Shown: positions 1-7,665 of the stretch, one piece after another
Layout: each line of letters opens with the position of its first letter
Position numbering within the stretch: the first letter of the stretch is position 1
Source of the DNA: Sphingomonas jinjuensis
GTDB taxonomy: Bacteria; Pseudomonadota; Alphaproteobacteria; Sphingomonadales; Sphingomonadaceae
DNA length: 64,000 nt
Direction: 5' to 3'
Assembly (NCBI RefSeq): GCF_014197105.1
Contig: NZ_JACIEV010000010.1
Location: 1 to 64,000 of the forward strand
Notes under the pieces: model-generated
What the model saw: only the letters and a program-made list of their open reading frames with translations
What the model was told of the DNA's origin: nothing
The model's database searches: none
Position numbers and translations under genes: made by a program

Positions 1-362
1 CGGTGTGATCATTCAGATATTGTTCATGGATGGGAGCGGCAACGGCGAAATATAGTTAACGATAAATAGACGGGATTTGGCCCGAGCGGCGTCGATGGCG
101 CCGATACTGTTAACCATCATGGCAGGCCGACATCCGTGGTTTTTCGCATGAGATCGTCGGAAGTTAGCGATCATGGTAAACGCGGCCGATTGTACCGAAG
201 CGGGAACGGCCCCCGGTGGCGCACCAATCGCGGCTGACGTTAACCAGATTCGCATCATGCGAATCGACCGGCAGGGATCGACAGACGCCCACACGAAACG
301 ATCGCCGCCGCACGACCGCGGCACGCAGGACCCCCGGGGCGGGGAACACATCGATGTAAGGA
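1..362. other. Left-edge region without a recognisable gene
   Basis: I find no supported coding sequence here; the open frames overlap each other, have no family features and lack ribosome binding sites. The stretch is less GC-rich than the genes around it and holds three TTAAC words: TTAACGAT at 56-63, TTAACCAT at 110-117 and TTAACCAG at 240-247. TTAACCAT matches the published alphaproteobacterial CtrA half-site. It may be the control region of a gene beyond the left edge. That role is inference. Confidence 0.4.
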
Positions 363-449
363 TGGTGGACAGGGCTGGATTCGAACCAGCGTACGGGAGA
401 CCCGGGCAGATTTACAGTCTGCTGCCTTTAACCACTCGGCCACCTGTCC
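363..449 (-). tRNA. tRNA-Tyr: tRNA-Tyr (GTA anticodon)
   Basis: Read on the minus strand, the 7-bp acceptor stem pairs GGACAGG (449-443) with CCTGTCC. The anticodon loop is CTGTAAA with anticodon GTA. A long variable arm follows, as expected for a class II tRNA-Tyr. The TTCGAAT T-loop is present and the CCA end is encoded (365-363). Nothing about it is unusual. Confidence 0.97.
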
Positions 450-479
450 AGCTGGGCCGCTTGTCGGAAGCGAGGCGCG

Positions 480-508
480 TCCATGGCGAAGCGAATGCGC
501 GCTGTCAA
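480..508 (-). promoter_or_regulatory. Candidate promoter of tRNA-Tyr
   Basis: Minus strand: a consensus -35 TTGACA (508-503), a 17-bp spacer, then a weak -10 CATGGA (485-480). The implied start lies about 25 bases before the mature tRNA. The -35 is strong and the -10 poor. Confidence 0.35.
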
Positions 509-591
509 CGCGCGTCTGCCCGCCTTGCCCTTATCGTCGCCGCCGCATAGCACTCGCGCACATAGAACGACGCATCCACTCGGGAGGAACC

Positions 592-2205
592 ATGCGCCAC
601 CTGCTGCTCACCGCCACCGCCATCGCCGCGATCGCCTTGCCCGCCCAGGCGCAGGATCGTGCGGCCACGAACCGTATCATCGACGAAGGCCTCAACCGCA
701 GCCAGGTGATGGTCACCGCGCAGCACCTGACCGACGTCATCGGCCCGCGCATGACCAATTCGCCCGCAATGCGAAAGGCGGAGGGCTGGACGCAGGCGAA
801 GTTCAGCGAATGGGGGCTGAAGAACGTCCACAAGGAGGGCTTCCCGTTCGGTCGCGGCTGGTCGATCGAACGGTCGAGCGTGCGGATGGTGACGCCGCGC
901 GTCGTCCAGCTGACCGCCATCCCCGTCGCCTGGACGCCGGCGACCAACGGCGCGATCACCGCGCCGGTCGTCGTCGCGCCAATCGAGCGCGAGCGGGACT
1001 TCGCCAAGTATCGCGGCCAGCTGTCGGGCAAGATCGTGATGATTACCCAGCCGGAGCCGGCGCGCGATGGCACCGAGCCCGACTTCAAGCGCCTGACCGG
1101 CGACGACATCGGCAAGCTCGACCAGTATCGCCAGCCGACCTACGATCCCGCCAGCGCCGACCGGCGGATGAAGCGGCTCGACTACGCCAAGAAGCTCGAT
1201 GCCTTCCTGAAGAGCGAGGGCGCGGTCGCGGTCGCCAGCATGTCGTATCGCGACGGCAAGCTGATCCATGGCGAAGGCTATCTGTTCGGCGTCGGCGAGA
1301 CGCCGTCGCTGCCGCAGGTGCAGATCGCGCAGGAGGATTATCTGCGGCTCGCCCGCCTGGCCAAGATCGGCCCGGCACCGACGCTGGAGATCGTCAGCGA
1401 CGTGCGCTTCGACGACAGCGACGCTAACGCCTATAACATCATCGCCGAAATCCCCGGCACCGATCCCAAGGCCGGTTACGTCATGGCCGGCGCCCACCTC
1501 GATTCCTGGGTGGCGGGCGACGGCGCGACCGACAATGGCGCCGGCAGCGCGATGATCATGGAAGCCGCGCGGATCATCGCCGCCAGCGGCATCCGGCCGA
1601 AGCGCACGATCCGCTTCGCGCTGTGGTCGGGCGAGGAGCAGGGCATCCTCGGCTCGATGGCCTATGTCGAACAGCATCTCGCGCATCGCGGCCCCGCCGG
1701 CAGCGAGGACGCCAAGGGCGGCAACGGCATGCAGCGCTATTACGGCTACACCGATCGCTGGCCGATCACGCCCAAGGCCGGCTACGGCGACCTTGCCGCC
1801 TATTTCAACATCGACAACGGCTCGGGCAAGCTGCGCGGTCTGTATGCCGAGGGCAATCCCGCGGTGGTGCCGATCTTCCGCGAATGGCTGGCGCCCTATG
1901 CCTCGATGGGTGCGGGCAACGTCGTCATCCGCCCGACCGGCGGCACCGACCACGTCTTCATGCAGTCGGTCGGCGTGCCGGGGTTCCAGTTCATCCAGGA
2001 TCCGCTCGATTACGGCAGCCGCACCCACCATTCCTCGATCGACACCTTCGACCATCTGAAGGCCGAGGACATGCGCCAGGCGTCGACGGTGCTCGCCGGC
2101 GTGCTGGTCAGCGCCGCCAACGCCAAGGATCCGCTGCCACGGATGCCGCTGCCGACCAAGCCGGTCGTCACCGACCCCTTCGCCTACAGCCAGGACGACG
2201 ATTGA
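592..2205 (+). CDS. Secreted M28-family zinc peptidase
   Basis: A 537-residue exported metallopeptidase. Residues 1-20 form a signal peptide ending ALPAQA. The catalytic M28 domain (about 290-510) carries the cocatalytic zinc ligands expected of the family: H302 in AGAHLDS, D314 in GATDNGAG, the E348-E349 pair in SGEEQG, D408 in NIDNGSG, and H479/H480 in THHSS. The part between 100 and 280 looks like a protease-associated insert. A GGAGGA ribosome site lies just before the ATG. Its stop codon overlaps the rlmB start (TGATG), so the two are probably co-transcribed although functionally unrelated. Aminopeptidase or carboxypeptidase-Q-like specificity cannot be told from sequence. Confidence 0.9.
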   Translation: MRHLLLTATAIAAIALPAQAQDRAATNRIIDEGLNRSQVMVTAQHLTDVIGPRMTNSPAMRKAEGWTQAKFSEWGLKNVHKEGFPFGRGWSIERSSVRMVTPRVVQLTAIPVAWTPATNGAITAPVVVAPIERERDFAKYRGQLSGKIVMITQPEPARDGTEPDFKRLTGDDIGKLDQYRQPTYDPASADRRMKRLDYAKKLDAFLKSEGAVAVASMSYRDGKLIHGEGYLFGVGETPSLPQVQIAQEDYLRLARLAKIGPAPTLEIVSDVRFDDSDANAYNIIAEIPGTDPKAGYVMAGAHLDSWVAGDGATDNGAGSAMIMEAARIIAASGIRPKRTIRFALWSGEEQGILGSMAYVEQHLAHRGPAGSEDAKGGNGMQRYYGYTDRWPITPKAGYGDLAAYFNIDNGSGKLRGLYAEGNPAVVPIFREWLAPYASMGAGNVVIRPTGGTDHVFMQSVGVPGFQFIQDPLDYGSRTHHSSIDTFDHLKAEDMRQASTVLAGVLVSAANAKDPLPRMPLPTKPVVTDPFAYSQDDD

Positions 2206-2951
2206 TGGCACGCCGCGGGCATCGCCCCTCGACCGGCGTCGCCGGCAAGCCCCGCTTCTGGGGCCGTCACGCCGTCACCGCCGCGCTCGCCAATCCCGAA
2301 CGGCGCGTGCTCAAGATCTGGGGCACGCGCGAGGCGCTGGCGCATCTCGCGCTGCCGCCGGTGCTGCCGGTCGTCTACGCCGATGTCGCCGACCTCGGCC
2401 GGATGGTGCCCGCCGATGCGCCGCACCAGGGCCTCGTCGCCGAAGTCGAGCCGCTCGAGGACGTGTGGCTCGGCGACCTGCTCGATCAGGGTGCCGACGA
2501 TCGCCGGCCGCTGGTCGTGCTCGACCAGGTGACCGACCCGCACAACGTCGGCGCGATCCTGCGCTCGGCCGCCGCCTTCGACGCGCTCGGCATCATCACC
2601 CAGGACCGTCACGCCCCGCCCGAATCGGGGACGGTGGCGCGCGCCGCGTCGGGGGCGCTCGAAACGGTGCCGTGGGTGCGCGTCGTTAACCTGTCGCGCG
2701 CGCTCGACGAGGTGGCGGAGGCGAATTTCTGGCGCATCGGCCTGACCGGCCACGCCACCCAGACGCTGGGCGAGGCGCTCGGCGACGCGCGCGTCGCGAT
2801 CGTCCTCGGCGCCGAGGGCGAAGGCATGCGCCACAACACCGAACAGCATTGCGACCAGCTGGCGAAGCTGCCGATCTCGCCCAAGGTCGAAAGCCTCAAC
2901 GTGTCGAACGCCGCCGCGATCGCGCTCTATGCGGTGGCGGCGCGGGGCTGA
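2205..2951 (+). CDS. rlmB: 23S rRNA 2'-O-methyltransferase RlmB (SpoU/TrmH family)
   Basis: A 248-residue SPOUT methyltransferase; RlmB of this family methylates a guanosine (G2251 in E. coli numbering) of 23S rRNA. An N-terminal substrate-binding domain (about 15-85) precedes the knotted catalytic domain with its three motifs: DQVTDPHNVGAILRS (107-121, with N114 and R120), VLGAEGEGM (200-208) and LPISPKVESLNVSNAAAIAL (222-241). I start it at the ATG that overlaps the upstream peptidase stop by one base; the open frame extends upstream only through that gene's coding sequence. A TrmH-like tRNA methylase is the alternative, but the N-terminal domain and length fit RlmB better. Confidence 0.9.
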   Translation: MARRGHRPSTGVAGKPRFWGRHAVTAALANPERRVLKIWGTREALAHLALPPVLPVVYADVADLGRMVPADAPHQGLVAEVEPLEDVWLGDLLDQGADDRRPLVVLDQVTDPHNVGAILRSAAAFDALGIITQDRHAPPESGTVARAASGALETVPWVRVVNLSRALDEVAEANFWRIGLTGHATQTLGEALGDARVAIVLGAEGEGMRHNTEQHCDQLAKLPISPKVESLNVSNAAAIALYAVAARG

Positions 2952-2963
2952 CCTGTCTGCTTC

Positions 2964-2990
2964 GTCAGGCCGGATCGAAATCGGCCTGAC
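2964..2990. terminator. Hairpin between convergent genes
   Basis: A perfect 9-bp stem, GTCAGGCCG against CGGCCTGAC, with a 9-base loop, between the ends of rlmB (+) and the lectin-domain lipoprotein (-). There is no clear T-run on either side, so it may be a weak bidirectional terminator or an RNA-end stabiliser. Confidence 0.5.
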
Positions 2991-3020
2991 GACGCGCGAC
3001 GGGTTGCGAGGATCCGGCTT

Positions 3021-4121
3021 TCAGCGGACCAGCTGCCACTGCTGATTGGGATGAAAACCGCATCCCCACAGTCGCACCGCGCCACCGACGGCAAGATTGC
3101 CGATATTGTCCAGGCAATTACCGGTCGCCCGGTTGCGCAGCAGGAACCATCCGCCCTCGCCGACCGGCATCATCTCCCATTGCTGGCGGGTCGCGCCGCT
3201 GGCGGGCGCCATCACCGCCGCGACATTGTCGCCCGACGCGGTTCCCTCGATCGCCAGTCCGCTCTCGGCATTGGTGAGCGTGACGAAGCCGTCCGCGAAG
3301 GTCACGCGCCACTGCTGCTTCGCCGATGCCGGCGCGTTGGCCTCCTCGGTCGGCGTGGCGCCGGTCGTCGCGCCCTGCAGCACGAGCTGGCCCGAACGAT
3401 TGTGGAAGCGGCGAACGCCCGCGATCGCCGCGGTCTCATCGACACCAAGTCGCATGTCGGCTCGCTGCGCACTCACCAGCTGAGTGTTGCGCTGGGTTTC
3501 GGCAAACTCCGAATCATAGTTGAGGCCATAGGGCCAGAAATGCATCCGGTCGGCGTTGAGCACCGCCTGCGCCCCGTCGAACGCACGGATCCGGGCGTTC
3601 GCCACCGGCCCGGTGAAGCGGCCGTTGGTCACCAGCCCGGGCCATTCGCCGACCGAGCCCGAGCCGAACCAGTGCGCCAGTTCGTGCAGCGCGACCCGGC
3701 GGCCGATCGCGCCGCCGAAGCGGATCTGCCCCTGATAGCTGGCGTCGGCGGTCGGCGTCCCCGATCCGTAGACGACCGACACCGTGCCAGCGAACGCGCC
3801 GAGCACGTTGGTGTGCGCGACCGCGAACTCCATCGCGTCGCGGATTCCGGCAAGCTTGTCGGCCGGAATGTCGCTCGCCAGCGAATAGCGTAGCGTCCCC
3901 AGGACATAGGGATCGACCGCCGGCGCGGGGGTGGGCGTCGGGCTTGGCGTCGGCGTCGGCGTCGGCGTCGGCGATGGTGATGGCGTCGACGCGATCTGAA
4001 CGACCTGCCCGCCCGATCCGCCGTCATCGCCGCAACCGGCAAGCGCCAGCACCGCCATGGCGATCCCACTCGTCGACCACGCCAAACGCCGCCGCCGGAC
4101 AACCATATCCTGTGTTAGCAT
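3021..4121 (-). CDS. Lipoprotein with zincin-like HExxH motif and ricin-type lectin domain
   Basis: A 366-residue envelope lipoprotein. The lipobox LALAGC places the acylated cysteine at residue 30, followed by a Ser/Thr/Pro repeat linker (about 46-69). The middle domain contains HELAH (146-150) followed by WFGSGS and later MHFWPYGLNY, which looks like a metallopeptidase-type fold. The last 130 residues form a ricin-B-like beta-trefoil with repeated QW motifs (KQQWRV, RQQWEM, NQQWQL), suggesting carbohydrate binding. I chose the ATG at 4121 because AAGGG lies at the right distance; an upstream in-frame ATG at 4154 has no such site. Catalytic activity is inferred from HExxH alone; the third zinc ligand is not assigned. 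Confidence 0.75.
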   Translation of the reverse strand: MLTQDMVVRRRRLAWSTSGIAMAVLALAGCGDDGGSGGQVVQIASTPSPSPTPTPTPTPSPTPTPAPAVDPYVLGTLRYSLASDIPADKLAGIRDAMEFAVAHTNVLGAFAGTVSVVYGSGTPTADASYQGQIRFGGAIGRRVALHELAHWFGSGSVGEWPGLVTNGRFTGPVANARIRAFDGAQAVLNADRMHFWPYGLNYDSEFAETQRNTQLVSAQRADMRLGVDETAAIAGVRRFHNRSGQLVLQGATTGATPTEEANAPASAKQQWRVTFADGFVTLTNAESGLAIEGTASGDNVAAVMAPASGATRQQWEMMPVGEGGWFLLRNRATGNCLDNIGNLAVGGAVRLWGCGFHPNQQWQLVR

Positions 4122-4558
4122 TCGCCCTTTTCGCCAATATCGTTGCGATCGCAAGAGCCCTTCCTATCGCGCCGCCCCGGTCGGAACGCGGCCTGCCGCC
4201 CCCACCCCATCCACAGCTAAATTTTTCGCCCCCGCGACTTTTCGCTTGCGATCGGCGAAAGCGTGGATCGACCACGCGTCGCGTAGCTCGGCTCGTCGCA
4301 ATCGCCGCGCCACGCGATCGAACCGTCGATTCACCCCCTTGCGTGGTAACCACCTTTGCCACAATCAGTAGCGGTACGGTCCAGGGGCGAACCCAAGTTC
4401 TGGTAGAGACGCGGCTGCGACCCCATATCGGGTGGTGACCGCATGAAGGCGGAACGCCGATGTGGCGTACGCATTTTGTTCTCACCAGACGGTTCGCCGG
4501 ATGATAGAAGGGGTTTGCGCCCCGATTCGAACGATTTGAGCAAACGGGAGCGGTTTGG
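4122..4558. other. Divergent intergenic region, leader of nrdA
   Basis: A 437-bp gap with no credible gene between the lipoprotein (-) and nrdA (+). The nrdA-proximal half holds several inverted repeats: two ACC...GGT palindromes (4391-4404, 4420-4433), an ACGCC/GGCGT stem near 4455-4470 and a GGGG/CCCC stem near 4507-4522. GANTC sites occur near 4328 and 4522. I could not identify a consensus sigma-70 promoter or a known riboswitch. Confidence 0.4.
4391..4433 (+). promoter_or_regulatory. Paired palindromes before nrdA, possible NrdR-type boxes
   Basis: Two 14-bp imperfect palindromes, ACCCAAGTTCTGGT and ACCCCATATCGGGT, are centred 29 bp apart. NrdR repressors bind paired boxes with an ATAT-type core about three helical turns apart upstream of ribonucleotide reductase genes. 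The second element has the ATAT core but only about 10 of 16 consensus positions, so the assignment is weak and rests mainly on position. Confidence 0.25.
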
Positions 4559-6448
4559 ATGGACTTCAGGGACGCGCAGGAGCGTGAGATGAGCACCGAC
4601 ACCCTAGAGGCCGTCGCCGAGGCGCCGGCAAGCGACAGCAAGACGATCCGCCCCCGGCCCTTCCCGGTCGAGGTCGATCACAGCCGCGATGCGCTGCTGA
4701 CCGAATTCGGCAAGGAGACGCTGAAGGACCGCTATCTGCTGCCGGGCGAGAGCTATCAGGACCTCTTCGTCCGCGTTGCGTCTACCTATGCCGACGATGC
4801 CGCGCATGCGCAGCGGATCTACGACTATATCAGCCGCCTGTGGTTCATGCCGGCGACGCCGGTGCTGTCGAACGGCGGCACCGGGCGCGGCTTGCCGATC
4901 AGCTGCTATCTCAATTCGGTGCCCGACAGCCTCAACGGCATCGTCGATACCTGGAACGAGAATGTCTGGCTCGCCAGCCGTGGCGGCGGCATCGGTACCT
5001 ATTGGGGCAACGTGCGCGGGATCGGCGAGCCGGTCGGCCTCAACGGCAAGACCAGCGGCATCATCCCCTTCGTGCGCGTGATGGATTCGCTAACGCTCGC
5101 GATTAGCCAGGGCTCGCTACGCCGTGGCTCGGCCGCCTGCTACCTCGACGTCTCGCATCCCGAGATCGAGGAGTTCCTGGAGATCCGCAAGCCGAGCGGC
5201 GACTTCAACCGCAAGGCGCTGAACCTCCACCACGGCGTGCTGATCCCCGACGCCTTCATGGAAGCGGTGCGCGACGGCGCCGAGTGGGAGCTGAAGAGCC
5301 CCAAGGACGGGTCCTTGCGCGGCAAGGTCGACGCGCGCTCGCTGTTCCAGAAGCTGGTCGAGACGCGGCTGGCGACCGGTGAGCCGTACATCGTCTTCGC
5401 CGACCATGTGAACCAGAACATGCCCCGCCACCACCGCGAGCTGGGGCTGAAGGTGTCTACGTCGAACCTGTGCAGCGAGATCACGCTGCCGACGGGCCGC
5501 GACCATCTCGGCAACGACCGTACCGCGGTCTGCTGCCTGTCGTCGCTCAACCTGGAAACCTGGGACCAGTGGAAGGGCGACAAGGTCTTCATCGAGGACG
5601 TGATGCGCTTCCTCGACAACGTCCTCCAGGATTACATCGACCGTCACGAGCCCGGCATGGAGCGCGCCGCCTATTCCGCCGCGCGCGAGCGCTCGGTGGG
5701 CCTCGGCGTCATGGGCTTCCACAGCTTCCTCCAGGCGCGCGGGCTGCCGTTCGAGGGCGCGATGGCCAAGTCATGGAATCTGCGCATCTTCAAGCACATC
5801 AACGCCGCCGCGAACCAGGCGTCGATGACCCTCGCCGCCGAGCGTGGGCCGTGCCCCGATGCCGCGGACGTCGGCGTGATGGAGCGCTTCAGCTGCAAGA
5901 TGGCGATCGCGCCGACCGCGTCGATCAGCATCATCTGCGGCGGCACCAGCGCGTGCATCGAGCCGATCCCGGCGAACATCTACACCCACAAGACGCTGTC
6001 GGGCAGCTTCGCGGTCAAGAACCCCTATCTCGAGAAGCTGCTGAACGAGAAGGCGAAGAACACCGACGCGATCTGGAACTCGATCCTCGAGCATGGCGGC
6101 TCGGTCCAGCACCTCGACTTCCTCGACACCGAAGAGAAGGACTGCTTCAAGACCAGCTTCGAGATCGACCAGCGCTGGCTGCTCGAACTGGCCGGTGACC
6201 GCACGCCGTTCATCGACCAGGCGCAGTCGCTCAACCTGTTCATCCCGGCCGACGTCGAGAAGTGGGACCTGCTGATGCTCCACTTCCGCGCGTGGGAACT
6301 GGGCATCAAGTCGCTCTATTACCTGCGCTCGAAGTCGGTCCAGCGCGCCGGGTTCGCGGGCGGGGTGGAGACCGACAACACGCTGGAAAAGCCGAAGTAT
6401 GAATTCGGCGAGAGCACCGATTATGACGAGTGCCTGGCCTGCCAGTGA
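4559..6448 (+). CDS. nrdA: Class Ia ribonucleoside-diphosphate reductase, large subunit
   Basis: A 629-residue R1 subunit that reduces NDPs to dNDPs using the radical generated by NrdB. The redox and radical residues are present: C116 in PISCYL, N303/C305/E307 in SNLCSEI, C325-C326 in AVCCLSS, the radical-relay tyrosines Y587-Y588 in KSLYYLR, and C-terminal C625/C628 in ECLACQ. The protein begins almost directly with the barrel domain; the roughly 90-residue N-terminal ATP-cone of E. coli NrdA is absent, so dATP overall-activity control is not expected at this site. GGGAG precedes this ATG; the ATG at 4589 with GGAG is an alternative start. nrdB lies 1.46 kb downstream, separated by a repeat block, DUF559, DUF2171 and a small membrane gene. 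Confidence 0.95.
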   Translation: MDFRDAQEREMSTDTLEAVAEAPASDSKTIRPRPFPVEVDHSRDALLTEFGKETLKDRYLLPGESYQDLFVRVASTYADDAAHAQRIYDYISRLWFMPATPVLSNGGTGRGLPISCYLNSVPDSLNGIVDTWNENVWLASRGGGIGTYWGNVRGIGEPVGLNGKTSGIIPFVRVMDSLTLAISQGSLRRGSAACYLDVSHPEIEEFLEIRKPSGDFNRKALNLHHGVLIPDAFMEAVRDGAEWELKSPKDGSLRGKVDARSLFQKLVETRLATGEPYIVFADHVNQNMPRHHRELGLKVSTSNLCSEITLPTGRDHLGNDRTAVCCLSSLNLETWDQWKGDKVFIEDVMRFLDNVLQDYIDRHEPGMERAAYSAARERSVGLGVMGFHSFLQARGLPFEGAMAKSWNLRIFKHINAAANQASMTLAAERGPCPDAADVGVMERFSCKMAIAPTASISIICGGTSACIEPIPANIYTHKTLSGSFAVKNPYLEKLLNEKAKNTDAIWNSILEHGGSVQHLDFLDTEEKDCFKTSFEIDQRWLLELAGDRTPFIDQAQSLNLFIPADVEKWDLLMLHFRAWELGIKSLYYLRSKSVQRAGFAGGVETDNTLEKPKYEFGESTDYDECLACQ

Positions 6449-6504
6449 GGCGCGGGCGGCTTGGGATTGCGTAAGCAATCCCAAGACTCGCCACGGCGGC
6501 CAGC
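6444..6504 (+). repeat. 61-bp hairpin repeat spanning the nrdA stop codon
   Basis: Holds the nrdA TGA and, just after it, a perfect 11-bp hairpin (CTTGGGATTGC, GTAA loop, GCAATCCCAAG, 6460-6485). The whole 61 bp matches the inverse complement of 7284-7344 at 48 of 61 positions. Mismatches in the hairpin arms are largely compensatory, which supports a conserved RNA stem, probably a terminator or 3'-end stabiliser. Confidence 0.75.
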
Positions 6505-6559
6505 AGCGGCGGCGTAGCCGGCGATGTCTGACGGCGTGGCGGACATGTGAGATGGCCTG

Positions 6560-6686
6560 CCCTCACCCTCCCACCCGGCTGCGCCGGGCGGGCCCCTCCC
6601 TCTCCCGGAGGGAGAGGGGTGATGGAGCGCCAGGTCCCTCTCCCTGTGGGAGAGGGAGGGAGCCGCGAAGCGGCGGAAGGGTGAGG
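6560..6686. repeat. Convergent pair of GC-rich palindromic repeats (REPIN-like)
   Basis: Copy A (6560-6619, plus orientation) and copy B (6634-6686, minus orientation) each contain the words CCCTCACCC, a GC hairpin, and CCCTCTCCC/GGGAGAGGG. They face each other across 14 bases, so the pair can fold into one long hairpin. Copies C and D follow at 7021 and 7188. Copy B ends three bases before the start codon of the DUF559 gene, and its GTGAGGA end supplies that gene's likely ribosome binding site. Confidence 0.85.
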
Positions 6687-6689
6687 ACA

Positions 6690-7178
6690 ATGCGCCTCTA
6701 TGCGAACCAGCCGATCGGCGCGGTCCCGCGTGCCCGCCGCCTGCGCCGCGACGCGCCGGAGCCTGAACGCCGCCTGCTACAGGGGCTACGCGAAGCGTTT
6801 CCCGATCTGAAGTGGCGCCACCGAGCGCCAATCGGGCCGTTCTATGCCGACATCCTGTGCTTCTCGGAACGCCTCGTCGTCGAGGTCGACGGCGACACGC
6901 ACGCGGCATCTGTCGACACCGATACGCAGCGCGAAGCCTTCATGCGCAACGAAGGCTTCCGCACCCTCCGCTTCACCAACGCCGACGTGATGGAAAATCT
7001 CGAAGGCGTAGTGGATACAATCTCCCTCTCCCTGCGGGAGAGGAGTGACGGGTCGTCCGTGCCCCCGGCACGGGCTGAACAGCGCGGGGCGCTGTTCACC
7101 CGGCACTGGGCCCGCTCGCCGAAGGCGAGTGGGAAGGGTGAGGACAGCCAAATCACGAAAAAGGGCAGCGCCGCATGA
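6690..7178 (+). CDS. DUF559 (PD-(D/E)XK, Vsr-like) endonuclease-domain protein
   Basis: A 162-residue protein whose residues 22-110 match the DUF559 pattern, a small PD-(D/E)XK nuclease fold related to very-short-patch repair nucleases. The likely active site is D54 (FYADIL) and E65xD67 (VVEVDGDTH), with a supporting N-terminal glutamate in PEPERR. The open frame continues upstream through repeats A and B, but the family pattern begins at MRLYANQ. The last 50 residues are translated from repeat copy C and look unstructured. Substrate and role are unknown for the family. Its tight embedding in palindromic repeats is discussed as a finding. Confidence 0.8.
   Translation: MRLYANQPIGAVPRARRLRRDAPEPERRLLQGLREAFPDLKWRHRAPIGPFYADILCFSERLVVEVDGDTHAASVDTDTQREAFMRNEGFRTLRFTNADVMENLEGVVDTISLSLRERSDGSSVPPARAEQRGALFTRHWARSPKASGKGEDSQITKKGSAA
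7021..7143 (-). repeat. Palindromic repeat copy C (expanded)
   Basis: Minus-oriented copy of the CCCTCACCC / CCCTCTCCC family. It is longer than A, B and D because about 65 bases lie between its two blocks. It overlaps the 3' part of the DUF559 gene and encodes that protein's C-terminal tail. Confidence 0.7.
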
Positions 7179-7187
7179 CCGGCCCTG

Positions 7188-7240
7188 CCCTCACCCTTCC
7201 GCCGCTGCGCGGCTCCCTCCCTCTCCCGATGGGAGAGGGA
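7188..7240 (+). repeat. Palindromic repeat copy D
   Basis: Plus-oriented copy, close to the reverse complement of copy B. It begins nine bases after the DUF559 stop codon and points away from copy C. Confidence 0.8.
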
Positions 7241-7283
7241 AAGCAGCGCCGCGTCGTCAGTCGGAACGGGCTCCGCCCGCACC

Positions 7284-7344
7284 GCTGGCCGTCGCGGCGA
7301 GTCCGCGGATTGCTCGCGCAACCCGCGCCCGCCCGTGCCTCACT
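7284..7344 (-). repeat. 61-bp hairpin repeat spanning the DUF2171 gene stop
   Basis: Inverse partner of 6444-6504 (48 of 61 identical). On the minus strand it contains the DUF2171 TGA followed by a 9-bp stem, GCGGGTTGC / GCAATCCGC with one G-U pair, and a GCGA loop. Likely a terminator or 3'-end element. Confidence 0.7.
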
Positions 7345-7591
7345 CGGCCTCTTCGAACATGTCCACCGCGTTCTGCGCGGTCGCCGACAGGCGCACCGTG
7401 TCGCCCTCGATCTCCGCGACCAGCCCGGCCGGCAGGTAGTGATGCTTGGCGCCCTGCCCATCCTCGGTCGACGGGCTGTCGTTCTTGGTCAGCTTGATCC
7501 GCTCGCCCTCGACATGGTCGACCGTGCCGACATGGACGCCGTCGGCGCCGATGACCTTCATATGCTCCTTGATGTTGCTGTGGTCGTGCAT
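7340..7591 (-). CDS. DUF2171 small protein (PRC-barrel-like)
   Basis: An 83-residue soluble protein matching the DUF2171 pattern: MKVIGADGVHVGTVDHV near the N-terminus, a LTKNDSP turn, then HHYLPAGLVAEIEGDTVRL. Such PRC-barrel-like domains are common in sphingomonads, often several per genome, and their function is not established. GAGGAG lies eight bases before the ATG. Its 3' end carries the hairpin repeat shared with nrdA. It is transcribed toward nrdA and is probably monocistronic. Confidence 0.8.
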   Translation of the reverse strand: MHDHSNIKEHMKVIGADGVHVGTVDHVEGERIKLTKNDSPSTEDGQGAKHHYLPAGLVAEIEGDTVRLSATAQNAVDMFEEAE

Positions 7592-7665
7592 CGTCCGTCT
7601 CCTCGTGATGGGTTCGGCGGTGAAACGGCCACGCCCACGATTGGATGCATCGCGAGGATGAACGC

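Noticed and set aside
13..351. Open frames at the left edge
   Set aside because: Overlapping frames without ribosome sites or recognisable protein character; one runs through the tRNA gene.
505..2211. A 568-codon frame antisense to the M28 peptidase
   Set aside because: Shadow of the plus-strand gene, which has a signal peptide and a full zinc-ligand set.
3905..3985. Short tandem GGCGTC-type repeats resembling a CRISPR or microsatellite
   Set aside because: They encode the Thr/Pro linker of the lipoprotein and have no spacer structure.
4370..4558. Cobalamin or other known riboswitch before nrdA
   Set aside because: I looked for the conserved B12-box and core helices and found none. Only generic stems are present.
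7017..7240. Insertion sequence ends
   Set aside because: The repeats are palindromic repeat-family copies. No transposase and no target-site duplication can be seen.
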